Part shown: piece after piece, positions 41,811 to 51,215 of the stretch | How the letters are laid out: each line of letters begins with the position of its first letter | Numbering within the stretch: the stretch's first letter is position 1 | NCBI RefSeq assembly: GCF_008329705.1 | Contig: NZ_VTSX01000012.1 | Span: 62,001-126,000 of the forward strand | Direction of reading: 5' to 3' | DNA from: Chryseobacterium sp. SN22 | GTDB taxonomy: Bacteria > Bacteroidota > Bacteroidia > Flavobacteriales > Weeksellaceae | Length of the DNA stretch: 64,000 bases | The notes under the pieces: model-generated | The model's input: only the letters and a program-made list of their open reading frames with translations | The model's database searches: none | What the model was told of the DNA's origin: nothing | Position numbers and translations under genes: made by a program

Positions 41811-42980
41811 ATGAGCAAATTATTTATTGCAGGAGAAGTTTTCCATGGTGCGGGAACTCTTGAAGAACTGAAAAATATCAAAGGTAAAAAAGCCGTTATT
41901 GTTACCGGCGGCAGCTCGATGAGAAAGAGCGGAACATTGGATAAGGCAATGGCTTACCTTACCGAAGCCGGTATTGAAACCCAGGTTTTCGAAGGGGTGG
42001 AAGAAGACCCGTCTTCTGCAACATGCCTGAAAGGTGCCGAAATGATGAAAAGCTTTGAGCCGGACTGGATCATCGGACTGGGAGGATGCTCGGCGATTGA
42101 TGCCGCTAAGATCATGTGGGTGTTCTATGAGTATCCGGATGCGGATTTCGAGGCGATGATCAAACCTTTCACGGTTCCTGTCCTGAGAAATAAAGCCAAA
42201 TTTATAGCGATTCCTTCAACAAGCGGAACCGGAACTGAAACCACAGGCCTTGCCGTGATCACCGACAGGGAGAAAGGGGTGAAATACCCGGTCGTTTCTT
42301 ACGAACTGACTCCGGATATCGCCATTGTTGACGGAGAAATCTGTGCTTCGATGCCTGCACATGTTACGTCCAATACCGGACTTGATGCATTGACCCACTG
42401 TGTGGAAGCCTATGTTTCCAATATCGATAACAATATCGCCGATGCGCTTTCCAAAGGCGGTCTGGAGATTGTTTTTGATAATTTAAAAGAAGCGGTAAAA
42501 AATCCGGACAATATAGCAGCCCGTCAGAATATGCATGATGCCTCCTTTATGGCAGGTCTGGCATTCAACAACGCATGGTTGGGAATCGTTCATTCCCTTT
42601 CCCATCAGGTGGGAGCGCTGTACGGCATTCCTCACGGAGCATCCAATGCTATTTTCCTACCGAACGTGATCCGTTACAATGCGCAGGCTACCGAACGTTA
42701 TCCGGATCTGGCCAGGGTAATCGGCAAAACAACGGCTGAAGATCTGGCACAGGCTATTGAAACCCTACGTTCTGAAGTGAACAACCAGGCTGCGATCAAA
42801 GATTTCGGAATTTCGAAAGCGGATTGGGACAAGAACCTTAATTATATTGCTGCCAATGCCCTTGCCGATCCTTGTACCGGATTCAACCCGAGAGTTCCTT
42901 CTCTTGAAGACCTGAAAGCCATTTACAATGCCTGTTATGAAGGGGTTGTGTACACTGAAGAGGTTGTTGTTGCAGGATAA
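41811..42980 (+). CDS. Iron-containing alcohol dehydrogenase
   Basis: 389 residues from MSKLFIAGEVFHGAG. A group III, metal-dependent NAD(P) alcohol dehydrogenase. The dinucleotide-binding GLGGCSAIDAAK, the substrate-pocket PSTSGTGTETT, and the metal-ligand blocks LDALTHCVEAY and GIVHSLSHQVGAL, then IPHGASNAIFLP, are in the expected order. The three conserved His (THC, HSLSH, PHG) and an upstream Asp (DIAIVDGE) fit Fe2+ binding. Substrate is probably a primary alcohol such as butanol or propanediol. The AraC-type gene upstream is the probable regulator. Confidence 0.92.
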   Translation: MSKLFIAGEVFHGAGTLEELKNIKGKKAVIVTGGSSMRKSGTLDKAMAYLTEAGIETQVFEGVEEDPSSATCLKGAEMMKSFEPDWIIGLGGCSAIDAAKIMWVFYEYPDADFEAMIKPFTVPVLRNKAKFIAIPSTSGTGTETTGLAVITDREKGVKYPVVSYELTPDIAIVDGEICASMPAHVTSNTGLDALTHCVEAYVSNIDNNIADALSKGGLEIVFDNLKEAVKNPDNIAARQNMHDASFMAGLAFNNAWLGIVHSLSHQVGALYGIPHGASNAIFLPNVIRYNAQATERYPDLARVIGKTTAEDLAQAIETLRSEVNNQAAIKDFGISKADWDKNLNYIAANALADPCTGFNPRVPSLEDLKAIYNACYEGVVYTEEVVVAG

Positions 42981-43068
42981 ACCTGAAATCAAAGCGTAAG
43001 AGGCTGGAAGTTATTTTACCGGCAACATTGCCAGAATTCCCAGTATTACCTTAATCTTTGATAAATAC

Positions 43069-43102
43069 GTCCGGCAGGTTTTAATAACCTGCCGGTTTTT
43101 TG
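43069..43102 (+). terminator. Terminator of the alcohol dehydrogenase gene
   Basis: CCGGCAGGTT, loop, AACCTGCCGG, then TTTTTTG: a 10-bp perfect stem. Confidence 0.9.
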
Positions 43103-43118
43103 CAGTCTGCAGTTATTA

Positions 43119-43204
43119 GCCCCGATAGGAACGGCATCCTTTTTTGTTGCGGGCGAAGACCGTAACAAAAAAGATACAGTGGATAGCGGGAATAAGCTCC
43201 TGAA
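43119..43204. repeat. AGCCCCGAT interspersed repeat, copy 1
   Basis: The element starts TAGCCCCGATAGGAACGGC, carries an internal hairpin (TTTTTTGTT/AACAAAAAA around GCGGGCGAAGACCG), and ends GGATAGCGGGAATAAGCTCC. A shorter relative is at 46687. The rest of the 410-bp spacer holds terminators and no supported gene. Confidence 0.6.
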
Positions 43205-43352
43205 AAAATGGAGAATGGATGCCGGAGGATGGAAGTTATAGGATTGCGGAGAAGCGCGGAAAGGATGATTGAAAGAGATTGCTTGTCCCCTTTTGCTTTC
43301 CTGAAAATTGTGCTTCAGCAGAAGGCAGCTTCAATGTGTTGCTTGCCAGATA

Positions 43353-43384
43353 TAAAAAAAGCCGCTCCTGTTGAGCGGCTTCTC
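43353..43384 (-). terminator. Terminator of the GH3 gene
   Basis: AAGCCGCTC, loop, GAGCGGCTT, then TTTTTATA on the minus strand, just past the stop codon. Confidence 0.85.
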
Positions 43385-43390
43385 TGGAAT

Positions 43391-45718
43391 TTATTTGGTC
43401 CAGTTGATTTTTGAATGTTTTACGTCTGAAGAGTTGGTTCCGATCATGATATCGAATTCCCCCGGTTCCCAGTCGTATTTCAGGTCGCCGTTGTAGAACT
43501 TCAGGTTTTCCGGCGTAATGTCGAAGGTTACTTTTTTGGATTCCCCTTTTTTCAGCATGACTTTCTGAAAGCCTTTCAGCTCTTTTACCGGTCTGGTGAT
43601 GCTCCCCACCATATCCCTGATGTACAGCTGCACCACTTCCGCCCCATCATAGTTTCCGGAATTGGTAACGGTTACAGAAGCCTGTACGGTCTGGTTTCCT
43701 TTCGGATTCGCATTGGAAACGGTAATATCGGAGTAATTGAATTTCGTGTAGCTTAATCCGTATCCGAACGGGTACAACGGCGTGTTGCACTCATCCATAT
43801 AGTTGGAACGGAACCTCTGGTACTCGCATTTTTCCGTCAGTTTCTCATCCAGCGGACGGCCGGTATTTTTGGCGTTGTAATAGATCGGCACCTGTCCTAA
43901 GCTTCTCGGGAAGGTCATCGGCAGTTTTCCGGAAGGGTTTACTTTTCCGAAAAGGACATCAGCAATGGCGCTTCCAGCTTCAGATCCCGGAAACCAGGCA
44001 TTCAGGATGGCATCGGGCGTATCTTTTACATTGGTTAAAGCCAGCGGCCGGCCGGTAAACAATACCATGGCAATCGGTTTTCCTGTTTTTTTCAGTTCGT
44101 TCAGCAGGTCTACCTGCGACTGCGGAATGGTAATTTCGGTTCTGGAAGAAGATTCACCGCTCATTTCAGCAGATTCCCCGATGGCCAGCACGATCACGTC
44201 TGCTTTGTTGGCAATGTCTACCGCTTCTTTCAGCAAGGCCTCTTTGGAACGGTTGTCCCGGTCGGTTTTCTTGCCGTGCGCAGCGTAGATTTCTTCCAGT
44301 TTGGCATCGTAGTCGATGTTGGCTCCTTTTGCCGAAAGGAATTTTACGTCTTTGCCGTAGCTTGCCTGAAGGCCCTGCATCAGGTTCACCGAAATGGCAT
44401 GCTTGGTCGCTACGCTCCAGGTTCCGGCCATGTTCATCGAGTTGTTTACCAATGGTCCGATCACCGCTACGGTTCCTGATTTTTTCAACGGCAATACCTG
44501 ATTGTCGTTTTTCATCAGTACCATTGACTGGGCGGCAACGTTTCTGGCGATGTTACGGTTTTCCATGCTGTAGACTTCTTTTGCAGCAAGTTTAGCATCA
44601 CCATGTTTGTAAGGATTATCAAATAAGCCCAAATCGTATTTTGATTCGAGAACCCTTCTGGCCGCCATATCGATTTCCGCCTGGGTTACCTTTCCTTCAG
44701 CCAGGGATTTTTTCAGGGTGGTTAAAAAACCTTCCCCCACCATATCCATATCGACTCCAGCTTTCAATGCCAGTGCTGAAACCTGCTGAAGATCACCCAT
44801 TCCGTGGTCTACCATTTCGTTGATCCCGGTATAATCGGTCACGACGAAACCTTTGAATTTCCATTGGTTTCTCAGCACTTCGGTCTGCAGCCATCGGCTT
44901 CCGGTAGCCGGAACGCCATCCACTTCATTGAAGGAAGCCATTACCGATGCTACCCCAGCGTCTACGGCTGCTTTGTATGGTGGGAAATATTCGTTGTACA
45001 TTCTTACGTGGCTCATGTCCACCGTATTGTAATCCCTTCCGGCTTCTCCTGCTCCGTAAAGTGCAAAGTGTTTCACACAGGCCAGAATGTTGGTTCCGTT
45101 CGCAAGGTCTTTGCCCTGGTAACCGTACACCATATTTTTAGCGATCTCGCTTCCCAGGTACGGATCTTCCCCGGAACCTTCGGAAACCCTTCCCCATCTC
45201 GGCTCGCGGGAGATATCCACCATCGGCGAGAACGTCCAGTTGATTCCGTCGGCCGCCGCTTCTTTGGCCGCTACCCTTGCGGACTGCTGCACCAGATTCA
45301 TATCCCATGAAGCAGCCAGTCCCAGAGGAATCGGGAAAGTGGTTTCGTACCCGTGGATCACGTCCATTCCGAAGATCAAAGGAATTTTCAACCGGCTGTT
45401 TTCCACCGCTACCTTCTGTACGGCTTTGATTTTATCCGCTCCTTTTATGTTGAACAATCCTCCGACTAATCCCTGCTCTACTTTTTTACCGATATCGGAG
45501 CTCTTTGCCAGTCCGGTGGTAAAATCACCCGAGCTCGGCAGGTTCAGCTGCCCGATTTTTTCATCCAGGGTCATTTTCGCCAGCAGGCTTTCGACAAAGG
45601 CTTTCTTTTTCGCCTGGTACTGCGCGGTCTGATACGCCTGTACAGGCTTCGTTACCATTTCCTGCGCCGAAAACACAGGAGCCAGTGCCAATGTGGCCAT
45701 CACCATTAACTTTTTCAT
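43391..45718 (-). CDS. bglX: Periplasmic beta-glucosidase, glycoside hydrolase family 3
   Basis: 775 residues with a signal peptide (MVMATLALAPVFSAQ). The GH3 N-terminal barrel has IFGMDVIHGYETTFPIPLG and the nucleophile D295 in GFVVTDYTG. The C-terminal alpha/beta domain includes VIVLAIGESAEMSGESSSRT, where the acid/base glutamate region lies. A fibronectin-III-like domain closes the protein (about 670-760). It releases glucose from the non-reducing end of beta-glucosides. Placed after the GH144 genes, it probably splits sophoro-oligosaccharides in the periplasm. Last gene of the locus, with a strong terminator. Confidence 0.93.
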   Translation of the reverse strand: MKKLMVMATLALAPVFSAQEMVTKPVQAYQTAQYQAKKKAFVESLLAKMTLDEKIGQLNLPSSGDFTTGLAKSSDIGKKVEQGLVGGLFNIKGADKIKAVQKVAVENSRLKIPLIFGMDVIHGYETTFPIPLGLAASWDMNLVQQSARVAAKEAAADGINWTFSPMVDISREPRWGRVSEGSGEDPYLGSEIAKNMVYGYQGKDLANGTNILACVKHFALYGAGEAGRDYNTVDMSHVRMYNEYFPPYKAAVDAGVASVMASFNEVDGVPATGSRWLQTEVLRNQWKFKGFVVTDYTGINEMVDHGMGDLQQVSALALKAGVDMDMVGEGFLTTLKKSLAEGKVTQAEIDMAARRVLESKYDLGLFDNPYKHGDAKLAAKEVYSMENRNIARNVAAQSMVLMKNDNQVLPLKKSGTVAVIGPLVNNSMNMAGTWSVATKHAISVNLMQGLQASYGKDVKFLSAKGANIDYDAKLEEIYAAHGKKTDRDNRSKEALLKEAVDIANKADVIVLAIGESAEMSGESSSRTEITIPQSQVDLLNELKKTGKPIAMVLFTGRPLALTNVKDTPDAILNAWFPGSEAGSAIADVLFGKVNPSGKLPMTFPRSLGQVPIYYNAKNTGRPLDEKLTEKCEYQRFRSNYMDECNTPLYPFGYGLSYTKFNYSDITVSNANPKGNQTVQASVTVTNSGNYDGAEVVQLYIRDMVGSITRPVKELKGFQKVMLKKGESKKVTFDITPENLKFYNGDLKYDWEPGEFDIMIGTNSSDVKHSKINWTK

Positions 45719-45882
45719 AAATCTATCTTCTTTAATTATAGTTTCTTTTTTGCTTTTTAAACCTTATATCCGCTAAAGTACGTCTAAATTATTGGGAATA
45801 TTTTTTCGCAAAGGTACTTCGACAAGTTCAGTATAAACTATTCGCTCAGCAAATGATACAACGGTTTAATTTTATATTCTCA

Positions 45883-46584
45883 TTATTTCCCTTTTCTTTT
45901 GGACAGCATCCACTGATATAATTCCGGATTGGAATAGGTAGAATCCCATGAATTGTGGTTGTCGTTCGGAAAAATGGTGAGTTCTGCCGAAGGATTTACC
46001 GGATGCAGTTTCTGGTAAAAATTGAAGGCATTTTCCGGCAGTACCACGTCATCCATTCCGCCGTGGAAAATTTTTATGTTGAGGTCTTTGTACTGATGGA
46101 TATTGGCATACATCACCCGGTCCGTCGGAGCACATACCGAAACGACGGCGGCAAACATTTCCGGGTGTTCCATCGCCAGCTTCAGGGTTCCCCAACCGCC
46201 CATCGAAAGACCGGTAAGATAAATCCTGGAAGCATCCACTTTGTATCTGGACTGAATTTCTTTGATAAGATTATAGATGGTGACCGTATCCCACCAGGTA
46301 TTTTCCGGACACTGCGGTGCTAAGATCGCTACCGGTTCCTTGATCAGGTTTTTGTAGGTAAACGGACTGTGTGCTTTTACCATTTCGAGATTATTTCCTC
46401 TTTCGCCCGAGCCGTGAAGAAAAACGATCAGCGGGACATTTCCTTTGGCGTTTTGCGGATAGTCCAGAATATAGGATATTTTTTCCGGCCTTTTAATTTC
46501 TTTATTAAGTTCTGCTTTTATTTCCTGAGCGTTGACGCTTAGTGAAAGAGGCAAAAGCAAGAGCGGCAGATGTTTCAGTTTCAT
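45883..46584 (-). CDS. Exported alpha/beta hydrolase (PHB-depolymerase/esterase-like)
   Basis: About 233 residues from MKLKHLPLLLLPLSLSVNAQ, a signal peptide; an in-frame ATG two codons earlier (46590) is equally possible. In the 235-residue numbering, the nucleophile Ser129 lies in GLSMGGWG, the acid Asp180/181 in HGGMDDVV and the His212 in NDNHNSWD, with the oxyanion region FLHGSGERG at 58-66. Such enzymes cleave esters. In this glucan locus it may remove acyl groups, for example succinyl or acetyl, from the polysaccharide; that is inference. Confidence 0.8.
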   Translation of the reverse strand: MKLKHLPLLLLPLSLSVNAQEIKAELNKEIKRPEKISYILDYPQNAKGNVPLIVFLHGSGERGNNLEMVKAHSPFTYKNLIKEPVAILAPQCPENTWWDTVTIYNLIKEIQSRYKVDASRIYLTGLSMGGWGTLKLAMEHPEMFAAVVSVCAPTDRVMYANIHQYKDLNIKIFHGGMDDVVLPENAFNFYQKLHPVNPSAELTIFPNDNHNSWDSTYSNPELYQWMLSKRKGK

Positions 46585-46686
46585 TATCATTTTATTTCCT
46601 GTTTTGGCTGAAGCTATTTTTAATTTGTTCTTCTGTCCGTGCGTACTTCCTGTATTAAGGAAACGTGGATTATCTATTGTATTTTA

Positions 46687-46767
46687 TAGCCCCGATTGCA
46701 GCGGCTACCCCACAGCGCGCCTGAAAGGTGAGCGAGGAGTAATAGCGGAAAGCGGGAAACAGCTTCA
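46687..46767. repeat. AGCCCCGAT interspersed repeat, copy 2
   Basis: TAGCCCCGATTGCAGCGGC at the start and AGCGGAAAGCGGGAAACAGC at the end match copy 1 at 43119, with a different centre. It lies between a GH144 gene and the hydrolase gene inside the glucan locus. Confidence 0.6.
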
Positions 46768-46791
46768 AATTACTAAAAATTATTTTAATGG

Positions 46792-48177
46792 TTACCTGAT
46801 GTTGTATTTTTCAGACTTAAAACTCAGCTTTTTCAGTCCCTGTTGGATTTCCGGGGCATTCATAAAGAGTTTCCAGAGAAATCCGGTCCTGTAGTTTTCG
46901 ATCATCGGGGCAATGGTTCCCTGGTCGATGGCTAAATATCTTGGGGTTGTCCAGTTGTCATAATGAATGGAATTGGCATCATAAGGACCAGCCGATCCGA
47001 TGAATTCAGGTTTTTGGGTATACAAAAATTTCAGGAAGTCCATCGATTCTTTCGGGGTGTACGGGAAGCTGCTCAGTGCTGCGGTTGGCGTAATCACGCC
47101 ACGGTCGTTTTGCGGGAAATGGGCATCGTAGCCAACACCTCCATCCTGGTTTCTTGAATAACCGGCGGTAAGGCCCCAATAGTTAGGTCCATAACCTTTC
47201 CAGTGTTTAGGATTCTCAACGCAGTATTTGTAATCGATGAGAACCTGGTTTTTATTTAAGTCAAAGTAATTTTTAATGAGTTTGTCAGACAGGTTGGTCG
47301 GATCCAGACCGATGTAGGAGTAATGGGCCCAGAACAGCGGACCGCCATATTCTTCGGCGCCGTTGTGTTTTACGTACATCGGGAGCCCGTATTTTTCTTT
47401 GTCTGAAAGGTAAGCCCCGTTTCTCGTCCAGCCTTTGTAATAGGTTTCGGCATCAATCGGATACGTAGGTGATGAAGCCGCCAGAATGTAAGTGATCAGG
47501 CATTCGTTATACCCCTGCAAAGGAAAATTCATTTCCCACTGGTAGTCCGGTGACCAGTGCCAGTAAAGGACTTTTTCTCCGCCTTTGGTGTACCAGTTCC
47601 ATTGGATGCCTTTCCACAGTTCGTCACATTTTTTGGCTAACGCTTTTTCTTCGGCATTTCCGTTTTTAAAGTATTCGCGGACCATCAGGATTCCTGAAGT
47701 GAGGAATGCGGTTTCCACCAGGTCTCCGCCGTTGTCTTTCTTCCCGAAAGGCACTGTCTTTCCGGTCTCGCCGTTGATCCAGTGGGACCAGGCCCCTTTG
47801 TGACGGTCGGCTTTTGCCAGGAAATCCATCATGGTGGTCAATCGTTTCACTGCTTCCTTACGCGGCACAAATCCCCGTTCCACACCCACCAATACCGTAG
47901 CCAGCCCGAATCCGGAACCGCCGATGGTCACTACATGCTTATCGTTGTCCGGATAAATGTTGTCTTCATGATACCGTTCCCTGCCGAGCTTTGAGTTGGG
48001 TTCCGCATAGTCCCAGAAATATTTCAGGGATTCTCTCTGAACGAGGTCCATGAGCTGGGCGTCGGTGAGGCTGGTTTTTGCGGATTGGGTTTTGGAGGAC
48101 GGTGTGCTTTGGAGTTGGGTGGTTTTGCAGGACATTATTGCTGCAGTTACCGCCAATGTAAAAACGATCTTCTTCAT
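46792..48177 (-). CDS. GH144-type (glucoamylase-family) endo-beta-1,2-glucanase, lipoprotein
   Basis: 461 residues with a lipoprotein signal (TLAVTAAIMSC, lipid Cys17). The whole mature part is one alpha-helical (alpha/alpha)6-type domain: LKYFWDYAEPNSKLGRERYH, then GGSGFGLATVLVGVERGF, HKGAWSHWINGETG, WYTKGGEKVLYWHWSPDY and YLAIDQGTIAPMIENYRTGF. This is the glucoamylase-like family from which GH144 endo-beta-1,2-glucanases were defined. Paralogous to the next gene upstream. Acidic residues in the E/D-rich loops should catalyse, but I cannot assign them surely. It acts at the outer membrane or in the periplasm. Confidence 0.85.
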   Translation of the reverse strand: MKKIVFTLAVTAAIMSCKTTQLQSTPSSKTQSAKTSLTDAQLMDLVQRESLKYFWDYAEPNSKLGRERYHEDNIYPDNDKHVVTIGGSGFGLATVLVGVERGFVPRKEAVKRLTTMMDFLAKADRHKGAWSHWINGETGKTVPFGKKDNGGDLVETAFLTSGILMVREYFKNGNAEEKALAKKCDELWKGIQWNWYTKGGEKVLYWHWSPDYQWEMNFPLQGYNECLITYILAASSPTYPIDAETYYKGWTRNGAYLSDKEKYGLPMYVKHNGAEEYGGPLFWAHYSYIGLDPTNLSDKLIKNYFDLNKNQVLIDYKYCVENPKHWKGYGPNYWGLTAGYSRNQDGGVGYDAHFPQNDRGVITPTAALSSFPYTPKESMDFLKFLYTQKPEFIGSAGPYDANSIHYDNWTTPRYLAIDQGTIAPMIENYRTGFLWKLFMNAPEIQQGLKKLSFKSEKYNIR

Positions 48178-48192
48178 TATTAAAATTCTTGA

Positions 48193-48229
48193 AAAACTTT
48201 GTCAAAGCTTTGAACCTTGACAAAGTTTT
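48193..48229. repeat. ACTTTGTCAAAG hairpin repeat
   Basis: AAACTTTGTCAAAG, loop, CTTGACAAAGTTT between the two GH144 genes. It could act as a processing or attenuating hairpin within the operon. Confidence 0.6.
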
Positions 48230-48236
48230 TGGTTAA

Positions 48237-49631
48237 TTAAAATCCATACTGTGTTGAATGGAAACCTAATTTGATGAGTCCCTGCTTAATATCCGGAGCG
48301 TTCATAAACAGCTGCCACAGGAACTGATTTTTATAATTTTCCACCATCGGGGCAATGGTTCCCTGGTCAATAGCGAGATACCTTGGAGTAACCCAGTTGT
48401 AATGGACGGAATAAGCATCATAAGGCCCGGCTACGCCCACATATTTATTGTAATTTTCATTATATAAGAACCTCAGCATATTCATACTTTCGGCAGGCGT
48501 GTACGGCATACTTGAAAGTGCCGCCGTAGGTGAGATTATGCCCAGATCATTATTCGGCTGATGCGCCGAATAGCCGGTAGAACCATCTGAATTTCTGGAA
48601 TAACTTGCCGTAAGCCCCCAGCTTTTTGAATTGTACCCCTGCCATCCTTTGGGATTCGTAACACAATACTGGTACATGATTTTCGCGTGATTGGCCGTTG
48701 CATCGCCATAATTGACGTATTCATCCGATAAACCTCTCGGATCCAATCCTAAAAATGAATACTGTGACCAGAACATCGGACCAACCGTTCCATTGGCTCC
48801 GTTATGATTAACAATCAGAGGGTTTCCGTACTGGGATCCCGCGCTCTTAATGCCTCCGCTTCTTGCCCATCCCTGCTGGTAAACGGATTTATTGATGGAA
48901 TAATTCGGTGAAGCAGCAGCCATTACGTAAGTCATCAGGGTTTCATCAAAACCTTTCAGTTGCATATTGATCTGGAAATTGTAGTTTGGAGACCAATGCC
49001 AGTACAAAACATTCTGACCCTGGGTATACCAGTTCCACTCTACGCCTTTCCAAAGTGCATCAGCTTTTTGGGAAAGCAATAGTTCCGAAGCATCGGAAGA
49101 TGTTTTAAAATATTCCCTTACACAGATTAATCCCTGCGCCAGAAAAGCCGTCTCTACCAAATCCCCGCCGTTATCATACTGACTGAACGGAACCACCTGC
49201 CCATTCATCCCATTGATCCAGTGCGGCCAGGCTCCATGAAAACGACTGGCATTCTGCAGGAAATTGAGTGAAGTGGTAAGTCTTGAAACCGCTTCCGTTC
49301 TTGAAATATAACCATTTTTGATCCCTACGAGAATGGTCATCAATCCAAAGCCTGAACCTCCCGTCGTGACAATATTGGCATCCTGAGACGGATTATCGGT
49401 ATGGTATCTTTCCCGCGCCAGTTTCGAATTGGTTTCTGCGTAGTCCCAGAAGTATTTCAAAGCATCTTTCTGAACCATTTCTACAAGCTGAGCATCTGAA
49501 TAATTATTAGGTGTTTCGGTATTTCCATTATTCCCGCCCAGTGGTGTACCTGGTCCGGGTGATAAATCGTCGGATGAGCAACTGCTAATGATTAATCCTG
49601 ATAGTACTATTGTTACAATTGTTTTTTTCAT
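48237..49631 (-). CDS. GH144-type (glucoamylase-family) endo-beta-1,2-glucanase, lipoprotein, second copy
   Basis: 464 residues from the ATG at 49631; a frame two codons longer starts at TTG. A lipoprotein signal (VLSGLIISSC) is followed by a Gly/Pro/Asn-rich linker (GPGTPLGGNNGNTETPN) that would hold the enzyme away from the membrane. The linker suggests surface exposure, unlike its shorter paralogue. The catalytic domain repeats the same blocks: YFWDYAETNSKLARERYH, GGSGFGLMTILVGIKNGY, HGAWPHWINGMNG and DQGTIAPMVENYKNQFLW. It probably makes the first cuts in the glucan for SusCD uptake. Confidence 0.86.
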   Translation of the reverse strand: MKKTIVTIVLSGLIISSCSSDDLSPGPGTPLGGNNGNTETPNNYSDAQLVEMVQKDALKYFWDYAETNSKLARERYHTDNPSQDANIVTTGGSGFGLMTILVGIKNGYISRTEAVSRLTTSLNFLQNASRFHGAWPHWINGMNGQVVPFSQYDNGGDLVETAFLAQGLICVREYFKTSSDASELLLSQKADALWKGVEWNWYTQGQNVLYWHWSPNYNFQINMQLKGFDETLMTYVMAAASPNYSINKSVYQQGWARSGGIKSAGSQYGNPLIVNHNGANGTVGPMFWSQYSFLGLDPRGLSDEYVNYGDATANHAKIMYQYCVTNPKGWQGYNSKSWGLTASYSRNSDGSTGYSAHQPNNDLGIISPTAALSSMPYTPAESMNMLRFLYNENYNKYVGVAGPYDAYSVHYNWVTPRYLAIDQGTIAPMVENYKNQFLWQLFMNAPDIKQGLIKLGFHSTQYGF

Positions 49632-49642
49632 ATTCAATTTGT

Positions 49643-49669
49643 AAAAAAAGGCCTATTTCTAGGCCTTTG
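49643..49669 (-). terminator. Hairpin terminator between susD and the first GH144 gene
   Basis: AAAGGCCTA, loop, TAGGCCTTT, followed by TTTTAC on the minus strand. It would stop or thin out transcription after susD, so SusCD should be made in excess over the enzymes. Confidence 0.75.
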
Positions 49670-49735
49670 AGATTATAATATTAATTGTCTTATTCTAGCT
49701 TGTTAAGCCTGTCATTATAGACACTTAATTATTTA

Positions 49736-51199
49736 TTAATATCCAGAATTCTGTGTAGCTAATCCTTTTGCTTCAAGAATAAACTTATTTGGAACAGGGA
49801 AAACTTCATGAGTTCCAACTTTAAAAGTTTTTCCGTTCGCTGCCATAGCAGCTTGCGCCTGTCCCGTTCGAACCAAATCGAACCATCTATCATGCTCCAT
49901 TGCCAATTCCAGTCTTCGCTCCTTATAAATTGCAGTTCTCATGTTTGCTTGTGTCGTTGCTGTAGTATTCGCAAGACCTGCGCGGTTTCGAACTTGATTT
50001 AAATAACTAGCAGCATTTGAAGTCTGTCCCAACTCATTCATCGCCTCAGCTTTCATCAACAGAACTTCAGAATATCTTAAATACCGGATATTGGCATCTG
50101 AATCACTGTCCCCCGTATAAGCAGAAGAATAAGCTTTATAATTATAATATGGATTTTCTACCGTTGCTGGCACTACTCTTCCATCATATAATGTGGAATT
50201 CCTAAAAATTATTGTAGCGTCTCTTCTTTCGGTATCTCCTTCCGCATTAAATGCATCAACTAAACTTTGAGAAGGCGTATTGAAACCCCATCCCCATCCT
50301 CCGGCGCCACGTGCACCTTGGATTTGGGAATATTGTTGAATACCAGGCTGACCAGCTCCTCCTTTACCTTGAATTTCAAATATAGATTCAGCATTATTTT
50401 CACCTGAAACTTTATAAATATCTTGGAAATTAGGCGTTAAAGAGTAACCAATAACCTGATCACAGTGATCGATAACTTGCTGCCATTTCTTTTCATAAAG
50501 AAATACTTTTGCAAGTAAAGCATGAGCTGCACCTTTCGATGCTCTACCTGCATTGCTTCCTGTATAGGCACTTTTATCAGGTAGTGCTGCAATCGCTGCC
50601 TGCAGATCACTTTCTATAAAAGCATAAATATCAGCTTTTGATCTTCTTGTAAAAACCATTGTACGATCTTCCTCTGAGTTTTCAAAAACTTTATCAACTA
50701 ATGGTACATCACCATAACTTCTTACCAGTATAAAATATGAAAAAGCTCTTAAAAATTTAGCCTCACCTATTAGTCTATTTTTTAGAGAGGTATCTGCCTT
50801 ATCTAATAACGGAATATATTTTAAAGCCTGATTGGCTCTGTTAATTGCCTGATAATGCCCTTCCCAGATTTCCTGAAATGACGGTGAAGTCGAAGAGAAC
50901 GTTAAGGCATCCAAAACATCTTTATCAGAACCTGAATCACCCGGCGAAGACCCTTTATCTGCATCATCACTCGTAATACTGCTTACACCAACCCATGCAA
51001 AAGAACTTATATTCCAATCTAAATATTTTGCATAGACAGATGTTACAAAACTTTCAGCTCCTTGATTACTATTATACTCATTTAAAATATCTTGTAATGC
51101 AACTTGTTGAGTCGGTTCCGTATCAAGGTAATCATTACTACAACTCTGATTAATTAAAGTTAAAGATAATATGGATAATAATATAATATTTTTTTTCAT
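49736..51199 (-). CDS. susD: SusD/RagB-family glycan-binding lipoprotein
   Basis: 487 residues with a lipoprotein signal (LSILSLTLINQSC, lipid Cys20) and the typical SNDYLDTEPTQQ start. Tetratricopeptide-like helices include IWEGHYQAINRANQALKYIP and AKFLRAFSYFILVRSYGDVP, the SusD signature. The C-terminal segment YLNQVRNRAGL, then ERRLELAMEHDRWFDLVRTG, is equally typical. It caps the SusC barrel at the cell surface and binds the glycan. It starts 16 bp after susC. Codons are more AT-rich than in the enzyme genes below it. Confidence 0.95.
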   Translation of the reverse strand: MKKNIILLSILSLTLINQSCSNDYLDTEPTQQVALQDILNEYNSNQGAESFVTSVYAKYLDWNISSFAWVGVSSITSDDADKGSSPGDSGSDKDVLDALTFSSTSPSFQEIWEGHYQAINRANQALKYIPLLDKADTSLKNRLIGEAKFLRAFSYFILVRSYGDVPLVDKVFENSEEDRTMVFTRRSKADIYAFIESDLQAAIAALPDKSAYTGSNAGRASKGAAHALLAKVFLYEKKWQQVIDHCDQVIGYSLTPNFQDIYKVSGENNAESIFEIQGKGGAGQPGIQQYSQIQGARGAGGWGWGFNTPSQSLVDAFNAEGDTERRDATIIFRNSTLYDGRVVPATVENPYYNYKAYSSAYTGDSDSDANIRYLRYSEVLLMKAEAMNELGQTSNAASYLNQVRNRAGLANTTATTQANMRTAIYKERRLELAMEHDRWFDLVRTGQAQAAMAANGKTFKVGTHEVFPVPNKFILEAKGLATQNSGY

Positions 51200-51215
51200 G
51201 ATAAATTCTTAATTA

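Noticed and set aside
44804..45310. A 168-codon open frame on the plus strand inside the GH3 gene
   Set aside because: It is the antisense shadow of a strongly conserved GH3 coding region; no promoter and no protein-like composition.
46792..49631. The two GH144-like genes as an assembly duplication
   Set aside because: They share motifs but differ through most codons, in linker and in length, so they are true paralogues.
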